From Pseudomonadota bacterium (GTDB lineage: Bacteria; Pseudomonadota; Gammaproteobacteria; Enterobacterales; Enterobacteriaceae): a stretch of DNA of 5,516 nucleotides. Within the stretch, counting starts at the first letter, position 1, and each line of letters starts with the position of its first letter. The position numbers and the translations under genes are program-made. Shown here piece by piece: positions 1 through 5,516 of the stretch. The stretch spans positions 1 to 5,516 of the forward strand of contig JAFACP010000471.1 of NCBI GenBank assembly GCA_023425455.1, written 5' to 3'. The notes beneath the pieces are model-generated. The model was not told the origin of the DNA. It saw only the letters and a list, made by a program, of their open reading frames with translations, and made no database searches.

Positions 1-1108
1 CCATCCGGCCCACGCGGTCGTGCTCCTTGACCAGCTGGTAGCAGGCGCGGACGTGGGCAGCGGTCATCTCTTTTTGTGGGGCGAAACGGTCCTTAATCAC
101 CTTAAACACACGGTCAAAGCCCGGCAGGGTAAAGACCAGCATCACCATTCCGCGAATGCCCGGCGCTTCAATAAACTGCTCATCCGCGCTGGCGATATAG
201 TGCAGATACTCGCGGTAACTTTCCGTTTTGGCGTGCTTCTGGCAGCCAATGGCCATATACAGTTCGGCGGTGGTCTTTCCCGGCAGGATCTCGCGCAGCC
301 ACTCAACCAGCGCGGCGGGGTGCGGTGCGTAGACCATAAAGTAGGAGCGGGCGAAGCCGAACACAATGCTGGCTTCCGCGCCGGTGGTCAGGCAGGTATC
401 GACAAACAGTTCACCGTCATCGGTACGGTGAAGAGGAAGCAAAAACGGCAACGTGCCCGAGGGCGTCACCAGCTTGCCCGCCAGCCAGGCGGCCTTATTG
501 CGGTAGAAAAGCTCATTCGCCACCTGCAGGTGACTATGGTTTAACGCCTCTTCTCCCACACTTTCCCGAAGATGAGCGATGATATACCCAATATCACGGG
601 ATTTATTCTGCCATGGCAAGCGCAGCGGTAGATCGGTTAATACGCGATGCAGCAGCGGCTCCCAGCCGTGGTCAGGGAAAAAATCTTTCGCCAGCGGGCG
701 CGGAATGCTACGAAAACGCCGTTCTGGCTGGGAGCTAAAAATAAAGAGCCGCTCGGGAGATAATGAGCGGTGGTCAAATAACCGACAGTAGATGGAGTTG
801 AAAAAGCTCTCCGCAATCTCGAAGCGCGGGTAATCAGGTAACAGACGGGTGTAGTGCTCCTTCACCTGCAGCAGAAATGCCGCATCAGGCGTTTTGCCAT
901 CGGTAATGCAGCGGAGTTGCTCCACCACCAGACCCACATGGTGATCGTAGAGGTGGATACGTTGCTTCATGGCCTGCTGTACCGCATGCCAGTCAGCGTG
1001 CTCAAAGCGCTGCTGCGCGCCGGAGGTCACCTCCAGAAAACGGCCATACTGGGCGTCAAAGCCCTGCAGGATAGTTTGTGCAATCAGTAATTCCAGGCCA
1101 CGCGACAT
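1..1108 (-). CDS. aceK: Isocitrate dehydrogenase kinase/phosphatase AceK (3' end outside window)
   Basis: AceK is a cytoplasmic bifunctional enzyme that phosphorylates isocitrate dehydrogenase (Icd) to inactivate it and removes the phosphate to restore it, steering isocitrate between the TCA cycle and the glyoxylate bypass. The reading frame is open from the ATG at 1108 to the left edge: 369 codons of about 578 in E. coli, starting [20 protein letters not shown]. The visible part covers the family's N-terminal regulatory domain (about residues 1-308) and the start of the kinase fold. The family's ATP-loop motif APGIRGM falls at residues 315-321 and the ATP-binding Lys at 336 (in FKVIK). The window stops two residues before the expected catalytic Asp371, so that residue cannot be checked. 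No frameshift or internal stop is seen. An overlapping ATG at 1112-1110 is out of frame. It is the third gene of the operon, 49 bases after aceA, and is probably expressed far less than aceA, as in E. coli. Confidence 0.97.
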   Translation of the reverse strand, partial: MSRGLELLIAQTILQGFDAQYGRFLEVTSGAQQRFEHADWHAVQQAMKQRIHLYDHHVGLVVEQLRCITDGKTPDAAFLLQVKEHYTRLLPDYPRFEIAESFFNSIYCRLFDHRSLSPERLFIFSSQPERRFRSIPRPLAKDFFPDHGWEPLLHRVLTDLPLRLPWQNKSRDIGYIIAHLRESVGEEALNHSHLQVANELFYRNKAAWLAGKLVTPSGTLPFLLPLHRTDDGELFVDTCLTTGAEASIVFGFARSYFMVYAPHPAALVEWLREILPGKTTAELYMAIGCQKHAKTESYREYLHYIASADEQFIEAPGIRGMVMLVFTLPGFDRVFKVIKDRFAPQKEMTAAHVRACYQLVKEHDRVGRM

Positions 1109-1111
1109 ACA

Positions 1112-1120
1112 TTCCCCCTC
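1112..1120 (-). promoter_or_regulatory. aceK ribosome binding site, inside a palindromic repeat
   Basis: In the mRNA direction the bases GAGGGGGAA end three bases before the aceK ATG. The GAGG part lies 8 bases from the start and is the only Shine-Dalgarno-like stretch, which supports the ATG at 1108. It is G-rich rather than the usual AGGAGG, and it is perfectly complementary to TTCCCCCTC at 1153-1145, so it could be masked by pairing. Confidence 0.7.
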
Positions 1121-1153
1121 ACCCGGCCCTCTCCCCAGCGGGGAGAGGGGGAA
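1112..1153. repeat. Palindromic intergenic element between aceA and aceK
   Basis: A perfect 10-bp inverted repeat (CCCTCTCCCC at 1127-1136 and GGGGAGAGGG at 1140-1149) encloses a 3-base loop. A second perfect 9-bp complementarity links 1112-1120 with 1145-1153, so the arm at 1140-1153 has two possible partners. The composition, a short CCCTCACCC block followed by a CCCTCTCCCC/GGGGAGAGGG palindrome, resembles a dispersed intergenic element I remember from many enterobacterial genomes; no second copy lies in this window. E. coli has REP elements at the same place. A stem here could protect aceBA mRNA from 3' exonucleases and lower aceK output. It lacks a T-tract after the stem, so it is not a typical intrinsic terminator. 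Confidence 0.75.
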
Positions 1154-1157
1154 AACA

Positions 1158-2462
1158 TCAGAACTGTGCTTCTTCTGTCGATCCCGTTAACGCGGTGACG
1201 GAGGAGGCGCCGCCCTGAATAATGGTGGTGACGTTATCGAAGTAGCCGGTTCCCACTTCCTGCTGGTGAGAGACAAAGGTGTAGCCCTCTTTACCTGCGG
1301 CAAATTCCGGCTGCTGCACTTTCTCAACGTAGTGTTTCATCCCCTCGCCCTGCGCGTAGGCGTGCGCCAGGTCGAACATGTTGAACCACATGCTGTGGAT
1401 GCCCGCCAGGGTAATGAACTGGTATTTGTAGCCCATGTCCGACAGCTGCTGCTGGAAGCTGGCGATCGTTTTGTCGTCCAGATTCTTCTGCCAGTTGAAG
1501 GATGGCGAGCAGTTATACGCCAGCAGCTTGCCTGGGTATTTCGCGTGGATAGCGTCGGCAAAGCGTTTGGCCAGCGCCAGATCCGGCGTAGAGGTTTCAC
1601 ACCAGACCAGATCGGCATACGGCGCGTACGCCAGGCCACGGCTGATCGCCTGCTCGATACCGGCGCGGGTGCGGTAGAACCCTTCACTGGTACGCTCGCC
1701 GGTAATAAATTCGCTGTCGTACGGATCGCAATCCGAGGTGATCAGGTCCGCCGCATCGGCATCAGTACGGGCAATCAACAGCGTTGGTACGCCCAGCACA
1801 TCGGCAGCAAGACGCGCAGCAACCAGCTTCTGGACAGCCTCCTGCGTCGGAACCAGTACTTTGCCGCCCATATGCCCGCACTTCTTCACTGACGCCAGCT
1901 GATCTTCGAAGTGAACGGCCGCTGCACCGGCCTCGATCATCGACTTCATCAGTTCAAATGCGTTCAGCACGCCGCCAAAACCGGCTTCGGCATCCGCCAC
2001 GATCGGCAGGAAGTAGTCAATAAAGCGCGGATCGTTTGGCTCAATGCCTGCCGCCCACTGGATCTGATCCGCGCGACGGAACGTGTTGTTGATCCGATCA
2101 ACCACTGACGGCACCGAGTTTGCCGGGTAGAGTGATTGATCCGGGTACATGCTGGAGGCCAGGTTGGCGTCCGCCGCGACCTGCCAGCCGGAGAGATAAA
2201 CCGCTTCAATACCGGCTTTTGCCTGCTGCAGCGCCTGCCCGCCGGTCAGCGCGCCAAGGCTGTTGACGTAGCCTTTTTTCGCGCCGCCGTGCAGCAGTTG
2301 CCACATCTTCGCCGCGCCATGTTGTGCCAGCGTGCATTCCGGATTGACCGAGCCGCGTAATTTCACCACTTCCTCTGCGCTGTACGGGCGACAGATACCT
2401 TCCCAGCGCGGTTGGGTCCACTCGTTTTGTAATGCTTCGATCTGTTGGGTACGGGTTTTCAT
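1158..2462 (-). CDS. aceA: Isocitrate lyase AceA
   Basis: AceA is the cytoplasmic Mg-dependent lyase that cleaves isocitrate into glyoxylate and succinate, the first step of the glyoxylate bypass; family members act as tetramers. The 434-residue product equals the E. coli length, starts [12 protein letters not shown] and ends TGSTEEAQF. The family signature KKCGH is at residues 193-197 with the catalytic Cys195. Other expected active-site elements are present: SGW at 91-93, Asp157 (metal) in VADAEAG, Arg232 in ARTDAD, and NCSPS at 317-321. The frame extends upstream to a TTG at 2501, but the ATG at 2462 has GGAG nine bases before it and matches the known N-terminus, so it is preferred. It follows aceB by 31 bases and is cotranscribed from the aceB promoter. 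No key residue is missing. Confidence 0.98.
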   Translation of the reverse strand: MKTRTQQIEALQNEWTQPRWEGICRPYSAEEVVKLRGSVNPECTLAQHGAAKMWQLLHGGAKKGYVNSLGALTGGQALQQAKAGIEAVYLSGWQVAADANLASSMYPDQSLYPANSVPSVVDRINNTFRRADQIQWAAGIEPNDPRFIDYFLPIVADAEAGFGGVLNAFELMKSMIEAGAAAVHFEDQLASVKKCGHMGGKVLVPTQEAVQKLVAARLAADVLGVPTLLIARTDADAADLITSDCDPYDSEFITGERTSEGFYRTRAGIEQAISRGLAYAPYADLVWCETSTPDLALAKRFADAIHAKYPGKLLAYNCSPSFNWQKNLDDKTIASFQQQLSDMGYKYQFITLAGIHSMWFNMFDLAHAYAQGEGMKHYVEKVQQPEFAAGKEGYTFVSHQQEVGTGYFDNVTTIIQGGASSVTALTGSTEEAQF

Positions 2463-2471
2463 GTGCAGATG

Positions 2472-2475
2472 CTCC
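2472..2475 (-). promoter_or_regulatory. aceA ribosome binding site
   Basis: GGAG nine bases before the ATG at 2462, in the 31-base aceB-aceA gap. It decides the start against an in-frame TTG at 2501, which would overlap the end of aceB and has no comparable site. Confidence 0.75.
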
Positions 2476-2493
2476 ATATTGTTATGTGGTGGA

Positions 2494-4095
2494 TTACGCA
2501 AGCAGGCGGTAGCCAGGCAGCGTCAGGAAGTCGATTAAGTCATCTGATGTGGTGATTTGTTCCATCAGGCGTGCGGCGTCATCAAAGCGTCCGCTGCTGA
2601 AGCGGTGTTCACCCAGTTCGTCCTGAATGACCCGCATCTCTTCAGCCAGCATCTGGCGGAACAGCGATTTGGTGACCGCTTTGCCGTTACTGAGCGTTTT
2701 TTGATGATGGATCCACTGCCAGATTGAGGTACGTGAGATCTCCGCCGTGGCAGCATCTTCCATCAGGCCGTAGATGGGTACGCACCCATTACCGGAGATC
2801 CACGCCTCGATGTACTGCACGGCGACGCGAATGTTGGCGCGCATCCCCTCTTCCGTGCGTTCGCCCGCACACGGCGCCAGCAACTGTTCTTCTGCGATTG
2901 GCGCATCGTCTTCACGGGTGACAAACAGCTGGTTTTTGTTGTCGCCGAGTACGCGGTTAAAGACTTCCATCGCCGTATCGGCCAGACCAGGATGGGCAAT
3001 CCACGTCCCGTCGTGGCCATTACGGGCTTCCAGCTCTTTATCGGCTTTCACCTTGTTGAGCACCTGGGTGTTACGCTCTGCATCTTTGCTCGGGATAAAC
3101 GCCGCCATACCGCCCATCGCAAAGGCTCCGCGTTTGTGGCAGGTCTTAATCAGCAGGCGCGAGTAAGCGCTGAGGAATGGTTTATCCATCGTCACCACCT
3201 GCCTGTCCGGCAGCACGCGATCGGGATGGTTTTTCAGGGTTTTGATGTAGCTAAAGATGTAATCCCAGCGTCCGCAGTTCAGACCGACAATGTGGTCGCG
3301 CAGGGCATGAAGGATTTCATCCATCTGGAATACCGCTGGCAGGGTTTCAATCAGCAGCGTGGCTTTGATCGTTCCGCGCGGCAGGTTAAAGCGATCTTCC
3401 GTGTAGCTGAAGACGTCGCTCCACCATGCCGCCTCCTGCCAGGACTGGGTTTTTGGCAGATAGAAGTAAGGGCCGCTGCCTTTAGCCAGCAGATTTTTGT
3501 GGTTATGGAAGAAGTACAGTGCAAAATCAAACAGGCTGCCCGGGATAGCCTCACCGCGCCAGGTCACATGTTTTTCAGGCAGATGCAGGCCGCGCACGCG
3601 GCAAATTAACACCGCCGGATCCGGCTTGAGCTGGTAAATTTTCCCGGCGTCGCTGGTATAGCTAATAGTGCCGTTCACCGCATCACGCAGGTTGATCTGC
3701 CCGTCGATCACTTTGCGCCAGTCCGGGGCGAGGGAGTCTTCGAAATCCGCCATAAACACTTTGACGTTGGCGTTCATCGCATTGATCACCATTTTGCGCT
3801 CTACCGGACCGGTGATCTCTACCCGACGATCCTGCAAATCATCCGGAATACCACGAATTTTCCACTCGCCATTTCTAATGGAATCGGTTTCCGAAATAAA
3901 TCCAGGCAACTTACCGTTATCGATTTCCTGCTGCTGCTGGAGACGTACCGCCAGCAATTTATTGAGCTTTGGCGTAAAACGGGTCACCAGCTCGGTCAGG
4001 AATTCGACGGCCTCTGTTGTCAAAATTTGCTGCTCTTGTTCGCCATATGGCTGGTTGAATGCCAGTTCATCGACAGTGGTTGCCTGTTGCGTCAT
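2494..4095 (-). CDS. aceB: Malate synthase A (AceB)
   Basis: AceB condenses glyoxylate with acetyl-CoA and water to give malate and CoA, the second glyoxylate-bypass step, in the cytoplasm. The 533-residue product equals E. coli malate synthase A in length and belongs to the short A type, not the roughly 720-residue GlcB (G) type. The family signature [16 protein letters not shown] is at residues 266-281. Expected catalytic residues are present: Arg166 (general base, in LICRVRGL), Asp447 (general acid, in GLMEDAAT), and the probable Mg ligands Glu250 (in LLIETL) and Asp278 (in RWDY). It ends TLPGYRLLA. The ATG at 4095 is chosen because GAGGAGC lies six bases upstream and the N-terminus [13 protein letters not shown] matches the family; a TTG six codons earlier is unlikely. 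It is the first gene of aceBAK, controlled by the sites between it and metA. Confidence 0.98.
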   Translation of the reverse strand: MTQQATTVDELAFNQPYGEQEQQILTTEAVEFLTELVTRFTPKLNKLLAVRLQQQQEIDNGKLPGFISETDSIRNGEWKIRGIPDDLQDRRVEITGPVERKMVINAMNANVKVFMADFEDSLAPDWRKVIDGQINLRDAVNGTISYTSDAGKIYQLKPDPAVLICRVRGLHLPEKHVTWRGEAIPGSLFDFALYFFHNHKNLLAKGSGPYFYLPKTQSWQEAAWWSDVFSYTEDRFNLPRGTIKATLLIETLPAVFQMDEILHALRDHIVGLNCGRWDYIFSYIKTLKNHPDRVLPDRQVVTMDKPFLSAYSRLLIKTCHKRGAFAMGGMAAFIPSKDAERNTQVLNKVKADKELEARNGHDGTWIAHPGLADTAMEVFNRVLGDNKNQLFVTREDDAPIAEEQLLAPCAGERTEEGMRANIRVAVQYIEAWISGNGCVPIYGLMEDAATAEISRTSIWQWIHHQKTLSNGKAVTKSLFRQMLAEEMRVIQDELGEHRFSSGRFDDAARLMEQITTSDDLIDFLTLPGYRLLA

Positions 4096-4101
4096 TACTC
4101 T

Positions 4102-4108
4102 GCTCCTC
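4102..4108 (-). promoter_or_regulatory. aceB ribosome binding site
   Basis: GAGGAGC, six bases before the ATG at 4095, is a strong Shine-Dalgarno sequence. It rules out the in-frame TTG at 4113, which lies upstream of it. Confidence 0.85.
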
Positions 4109-4138
4109 GTCAAAGATCCAAAATCACGCCTCCGATGC

Positions 4139-4168
4139 GAGCGAAAGATCGTTGTGTAGTTTTCGCTC
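4139..4168 (-). other. Stem-loop at the 5' end of the aceB leader
   Basis: GAGCGAAA (4168-4161) and TTTCGCTC (4146-4139) form a perfect 8-bp stem with a 14-base loop in the aceB transcript. With the predicted transcription start near 4172, the stem begins about four bases from the mRNA 5' end and lies well upstream of the ribosome binding site. My recollection of the E. coli leader has GAACGAA and TTCGTTC at the same place, which would be a compensated A-T to G-C change. Role unknown; a terminal stem often protects mRNA from RppH/RNase E-initiated decay. Confidence 0.6.
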
Positions 4169-4178
4169 AGCAGAATTA

Positions 4179-4206
4179 AGATTATCCATTATTTTTCCAA
4201 AATCAA
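4179..4206 (-). promoter_or_regulatory. aceBAK promoter (sigma-70 type)
   Basis: A -35 element TTGATT at 4206-4201 and a -10 element TAATCT at 4184-4179 are separated by 16 bases. This matches the position of the E. coli aceB promoter as I remember it (TTGATT and TAGTCT). An overlapping GATAAT at 4186-4181 is closer to the -10 consensus but would have poor spacing. Transcription would start near 4172, giving a leader of about 77 bases. The -35 element lies inside the IclR operator. Confidence 0.65.
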
Positions 4207-4224
4207 AAACAATTTCCATTTTAA
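4191..4224 (-). promoter_or_regulatory. IclR operator overlapping the aceB -35 region
   Basis: In the aceB direction the stretch from 4224 contains TGGAAATTG followed by TTTTTGATTTTGG. It appears identical, over about 25 bases, to the E. coli aceBAK operator at which IclR blocks RNA polymerase (footprint about -52 to -19). The TGGAAAT half-site is the IclR core motif. IclR represses the operon during growth on glucose; glyoxylate and pyruvate affect its binding in opposite directions. Identification rests on remembered E. coli sequence plus correct promoter position. Confidence 0.75.
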
Positions 4225-4238
4225 TAAAAAATAACTCG

Positions 4239-4251
4239 TAACTTTATGATT
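4239..4251 (-). promoter_or_regulatory. Probable IHF binding site upstream of aceB
   Basis: AATCATAAAGTTA matches the IHF consensus WATCAANNNNTTR with one mismatch (T for A at position 6), in AT-rich DNA centred about 73 bases upstream of the predicted aceB start. IHF is known to oppose IclR repression of E. coli aceBAK by binding upstream of the promoter. One near-match in AT-rich DNA is moderate evidence. Confidence 0.5.
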
Positions 4252-4285
4252 AATATGTATTTATAGTTTTTATCAGTGTTGAGTG

Positions 4286-4300
4286 TTATTTCGGAAATAA
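4286..4300. promoter_or_regulatory. Palindrome, possible upstream IclR-type site
   Basis: TTATTTC-G-GAAATAA is a perfect 7-bp inverted repeat around a single base, centred about 121 bases before the predicted aceB start. E. coli has a second, distal IclR site at about -125 to -99. The GAAAT/ATTTC words occur in IclR sites but here face the opposite way to the usual TGGAAATNATTTCCA arrangement, so the assignment is tentative. It overlaps the T-tract of the metA terminator by two bases. Confidence 0.35.
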
Positions 4301-4321
4301 AAAAGGCACCCGAAGGTGCCT
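4299..4321 (-). terminator. metA rho-independent terminator
   Basis: In the metA direction a 7-bp stem AGGCACC/GGTGCCT with a TTCG tetraloop is followed at once by six T residues, then A and TTT. It lies 44 bases past the metA stop and separates metA from the aceBAK promoter. On the plus strand there is no following T-tract, so it acts one way. Confidence 0.92.
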
Positions 4322-4331
4322 GATTTGAACA

Positions 4332-4345
4332 GCTGAAACGCTTTA
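4332..4345 (+). promoter_or_regulatory. Cra (FruR) binding site for aceBAK
   Basis: GCTGAAACGCTTTA fits every position of the Cra consensus RSTGAAWCSNTHHW. It lies about 166 bases upstream of the predicted aceB start, between the metA stop codon and the metA terminator, so it is also transcribed as metA 3' untranslated RNA. Cra is known to activate aceBAK in E. coli from a site well upstream of the promoter when glycolytic sugar phosphates are low. The function is inferred from the motif and position. Confidence 0.72.
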
Positions 4346-4365
4346 GGATCGCCGCTGGCAGAATA

Positions 4366-5295
4366 TTACTCCAGCGTCGGATTCATGTGACGCAGATCGT
4401 ATGGCGTGATTTGGTAGACGTAATAGTTGAGCCAGTTGGTGAACAGCAGATTCCCGTGGCTGCGCCAGGATGCTCCTGGCGCGTTTTGCGGATCGTTTTG
4501 CGGAAAATAGTTGTAGGGAACATCGGGGTTCAGACCGGCCTCAACGTCGCGGAAAAACTCCGCCGCAAGCGTATGAGCATCATATTCAGGGTGCCCGGTG
4601 ACAAAGGCGAGACGCTTGTCTTTGCTGGCAAACAGATAAGCATCTCCGCCCTCCGTTTCGGCCAGGATCTCGAGATCGGTATAATCACGGATCAGCTGCG
4701 CCGGAAAGTCGGCATAGCGCGAGTGTGGCGCGAGGAAAGAGTCATCGAAACCGCGCGTAAGCAGTGCGTGAGGATGAAGAATATGGTGTTCATATACGCC
4801 TGAGAGCTTTTCGGTGCGGGTTTGTTTGGGGATACCGTAGAGGATATTGAGTGCGGCCTGCACTGCCCAACAGACAAACAGCGTTGAGGTAACGTGATCT
4901 TTTGCCCACTCCAGCACCTGTTCGATCTGCGGCCAGTAGGCGACGTCGTTAAATTCAACCAGCCCCAGCGGCGCCCCCGTGACGATCAGTCCATCAAAGT
5001 TGTCGTTGCGGATCTCGTCGAAATTACAGTAGAAATTATTGAGATGCTCAGAAGGGGTGTTGCGTGACTCACGTGCATCGATTCGCAGCAGCTGAATATC
5101 GACTTGAAGCGGCGAGTTTGAAAGCAGGCGCAGGAACTGATTCTCGGTTTCGATCTTTTTCGGCATCAGATTGAGAATAAGCACCTTCAGCGGGCGAATT
5201 TCCTGACCTGTAGCGCGAGAAGCTGTCATGACAAAGACATTTTCTTCACGTAAGAAATTGACGGCTGGTAGCTCGTCCTGCACCCGAATAGGCAT
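4366..5295 (-). CDS. metA: Homoserine O-succinyltransferase MetA
   Basis: MetA transfers the succinyl group of succinyl-CoA to the hydroxyl of homoserine, the first committed step of methionine synthesis, in the cytoplasm. The 309-residue product equals E. coli MetA, starting [20 protein letters not shown] and ending [10 protein letters not shown]. It has the class I glutamine amidotransferase-like fold of the family with catalytic Cys142 (in LFVCWAVQ), His235 and Glu237 (in VTGHPEYD). Substrate-binding Lys163 and Ser192 are also in place. Gly111 (in GAPLGLV) is the residue linked to succinyl-CoA use; acetyl-CoA-using relatives carry Glu there. The ATG at 5295 has GAGGAT eight bases upstream. 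It has its own MetJ-controlled promoter and terminator and is a single-gene unit, next to but separate from aceBAK. The E. coli protein is an unstable, heat-sensitive protease target; the sequence alone cannot show whether that holds here. Confidence 0.98.
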   Translation of the reverse strand: MPIRVQDELPAVNFLREENVFVMTASRATGQEIRPLKVLILNLMPKKIETENQFLRLLSNSPLQVDIQLLRIDARESRNTPSEHLNNFYCNFDEIRNDNFDGLIVTGAPLGLVEFNDVAYWPQIEQVLEWAKDHVTSTLFVCWAVQAALNILYGIPKQTRTEKLSGVYEHHILHPHALLTRGFDDSFLAPHSRYADFPAQLIRDYTDLEILAETEGGDAYLFASKDKRLAFVTGHPEYDAHTLAAEFFRDVEAGLNPDVPYNYFPQNDPQNAPGASWRSHGNLLFTNWLNYYVYQITPYDLRHMNPTLE

Positions 5296-5314
5296 AACTT
5301 GAGATCCTCACAGC

Positions 5315-5346
5315 ATACATATAAACGTTTAGACATCCAGACAGCT
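5315..5346 (-). promoter_or_regulatory. MetJ operator: four tandem met boxes
   Basis: Four contiguous 8-base units read, in the metA direction, AGCTGTCT, GGATGTCT, AAACGTTT and ATATGTAT. Against the met box AGACGTCT they match at 6, 6, 6 and 5 of 8 positions. Tandem, abutting 8-mers are the standard arrangement bound cooperatively by MetJ dimers with S-adenosylmethionine. They begin one base after the -10 element and cover the predicted start site, so repression would block initiation. The same tandem array is known upstream of E. coli metA. Confidence 0.88.
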
Positions 5347-5347
5347 A

Positions 5348-5376
5348 ACAATACGCAGAAATAGCCTGAATGTCGA
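5348..5376 (-). promoter_or_regulatory. metA promoter (sigma-70 type)
   Basis: A -35 element TCGACA (5 of 6 against TTGACA) at 5376-5371 and a -10 element TATTGT (4 of 6) at 5353-5348 are separated by exactly 17 bases. Transcription would start near 5341, inside the met boxes, giving a leader of about 46 bases. E. coli metA, as I recall it, has the same TCGACA with a TATCTT -10 at equal spacing. A second, closer start is possible from the TATATG at 5323-5318, but no good -35 accompanies it. Confidence 0.7.
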
Positions 5377-5424
5377 GTCTGCAGGCAGAAGGTGAGAAAG
5401 TTTCACGGAGAAGAAAAGGGACGT

Positions 5425-5456
5425 CAGAGCGGGCGGTCGCAGGCTCTGAAAGAGCC
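5425..5456. repeat. Short overlapping inverted repeats upstream of the metA promoter
   Basis: GGCTCT (5442-5447) pairs with AGAGCC (5451-5456) across three bases, and the overlapping GCTCTG (5443-5448) can instead pair with CAGAGC (5425-5430). No T-tract follows on the minus strand. The rest of 5377-5469 shows no convincing ORF or known RNA. Significance is doubtful. Confidence 0.3.
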
Positions 5457-5469
5457 ATTTTCCCGGCGC

Positions 5470-5502
5470 AAAAAACCCCGGACCTTTCGAACCAGGGCTT
5501 TT
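5470..5502 (-). terminator. Rho-independent terminator of an unseen upstream gene
   Basis: In the minus direction AAAAGCCCTGG (5502-5492) pairs with CCGGGGTTTTT (5481-5471) over 11 positions, including two G-T wobbles, around a 10-base loop, and the stem runs into six T residues (5475-5470). On the plus strand the wobbles become A-C mismatches, so the minus direction is favoured. It probably ends a gene or RNA operon to the right of the window that points toward metA; that gene cannot be identified from the 14 remaining bases. Confidence 0.75.
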
Positions 5503-5516
5503 CTGTCTGTATCGTC

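Noticed and set aside
20..544. 174-codon plus-strand ORF
   Set aside because: It lies wholly opposite aceK, has no family resemblance or ribosome binding site, and is a by-product of GC-rich codon use in the real gene.
1127..1149. Rho-independent terminator between aceA and aceK
   Set aside because: The stem is strong but is followed by CCGGGTGAGG on the mRNA strand, with no T-tract, so it is not a typical terminator.
1266..1892. 208-codon plus-strand ORF opposite aceA
   Set aside because: Antisense to highly conserved isocitrate lyase codons; no recognisable protein features or promoter.
2463..2501. Upstream TTG start extending AceA by 13 residues
   Set aside because: The added residues are outside the family N-terminus, would overlap the aceB end, and lack a ribosome binding site; the ATG at 2462 has one.
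2992..3609. 205-codon plus-strand ORF opposite aceB
   Set aside because: Antisense shadow of malate synthase; composition follows the opposite gene.
4096..4113. Upstream TTG start extending AceB by 6 residues
   Set aside because: The strong Shine-Dalgarno sequence lies downstream of this TTG and serves the ATG at 4095.
4059..4241. 60-codon plus-strand ORF running from the aceB start into the intergenic region
   Set aside because: It covers the promoter, operator and leader stem, has no ribosome binding site and no recognisable product.
4231..4245. ArcA-like GTTA direct repeats upstream of aceB
   Set aside because: Only short AGTTA/GTTAT words in AT-rich DNA; too weak against the ArcA consensus to call.
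1..5516. A new defence, mobile or biosynthetic system
   Set aside because: All four genes are recognised core metabolic genes with intact key residues (aceK as far as it is visible); there are no transposase, integrase, attachment or CRISPR features.

Overview
The window is chromosomal DNA from a member of the Enterobacteriaceae. It carries the glyoxylate-bypass operon aceB-aceA-aceK and, upstream of it, metA, all on the minus strand, so transcription runs from high to low coordinates. MetA, AceB and AceA have the same lengths as I recall for the E. coli proteins (309, 533 and 434 residues) and align with them without gaps, but with scattered substitutions. The aceA-aceK gap carries a C-rich/G-rich palindrome of a type I associate with Enterobacter, Leclercia, Citrobacter and Klebsiella genomes, where E. 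coli has REP elements. I therefore favour an Enterobacter-like relative over E. coli itself. The genus is an inference.

Layout in transcription order. 5516-5470: a rho-independent terminator belonging to an unseen gene beyond the right edge. 5469-5296: non-coding DNA with the metA promoter (-35 at 5376-5371, -10 at 5353-5348), four tandem MetJ boxes (5346-5315) and the metA ribosome binding site. 5295-4366: metA, complete. 4365-4096: a 270-base intergenic region that ends metA and controls aceBAK. It holds a Cra site, the metA terminator, a palindrome, an IHF-like site, the IclR operator over the aceB -35 region, and a stem-loop at the predicted 5' end of the aceB mRNA. 4095-2494: aceB. 2462-1158: aceA. 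1157-1109: a strong palindrome overlapping the aceK ribosome binding site. 1108-1: the first 369 codons of aceK, cut by the window edge.

Function. AceA splits isocitrate into glyoxylate and succinate, and AceB condenses glyoxylate with acetyl-CoA to give malate. Together they bypass the two decarboxylating steps of the TCA cycle and allow growth on acetate or fatty acids. AceK phosphorylates and dephosphorylates isocitrate dehydrogenase and so sets the flux at the branch point. MetA makes O-succinyl-homoserine, the first committed intermediate of methionine synthesis. It is metabolically separate but adjacent, and its 3' untranslated region shares DNA with the aceBAK control region.

This is a conserved core-genome region. 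I found no mobile element, CRISPR array, RNA gene or unknown gene system. The points worth a second look are regulatory: competing RNA pairings over the aceK ribosome binding site, a terminal stem-loop on the aceB mRNA that appears to covary with E. coli, and control sites packed into the metA terminator and 3' untranslated region.
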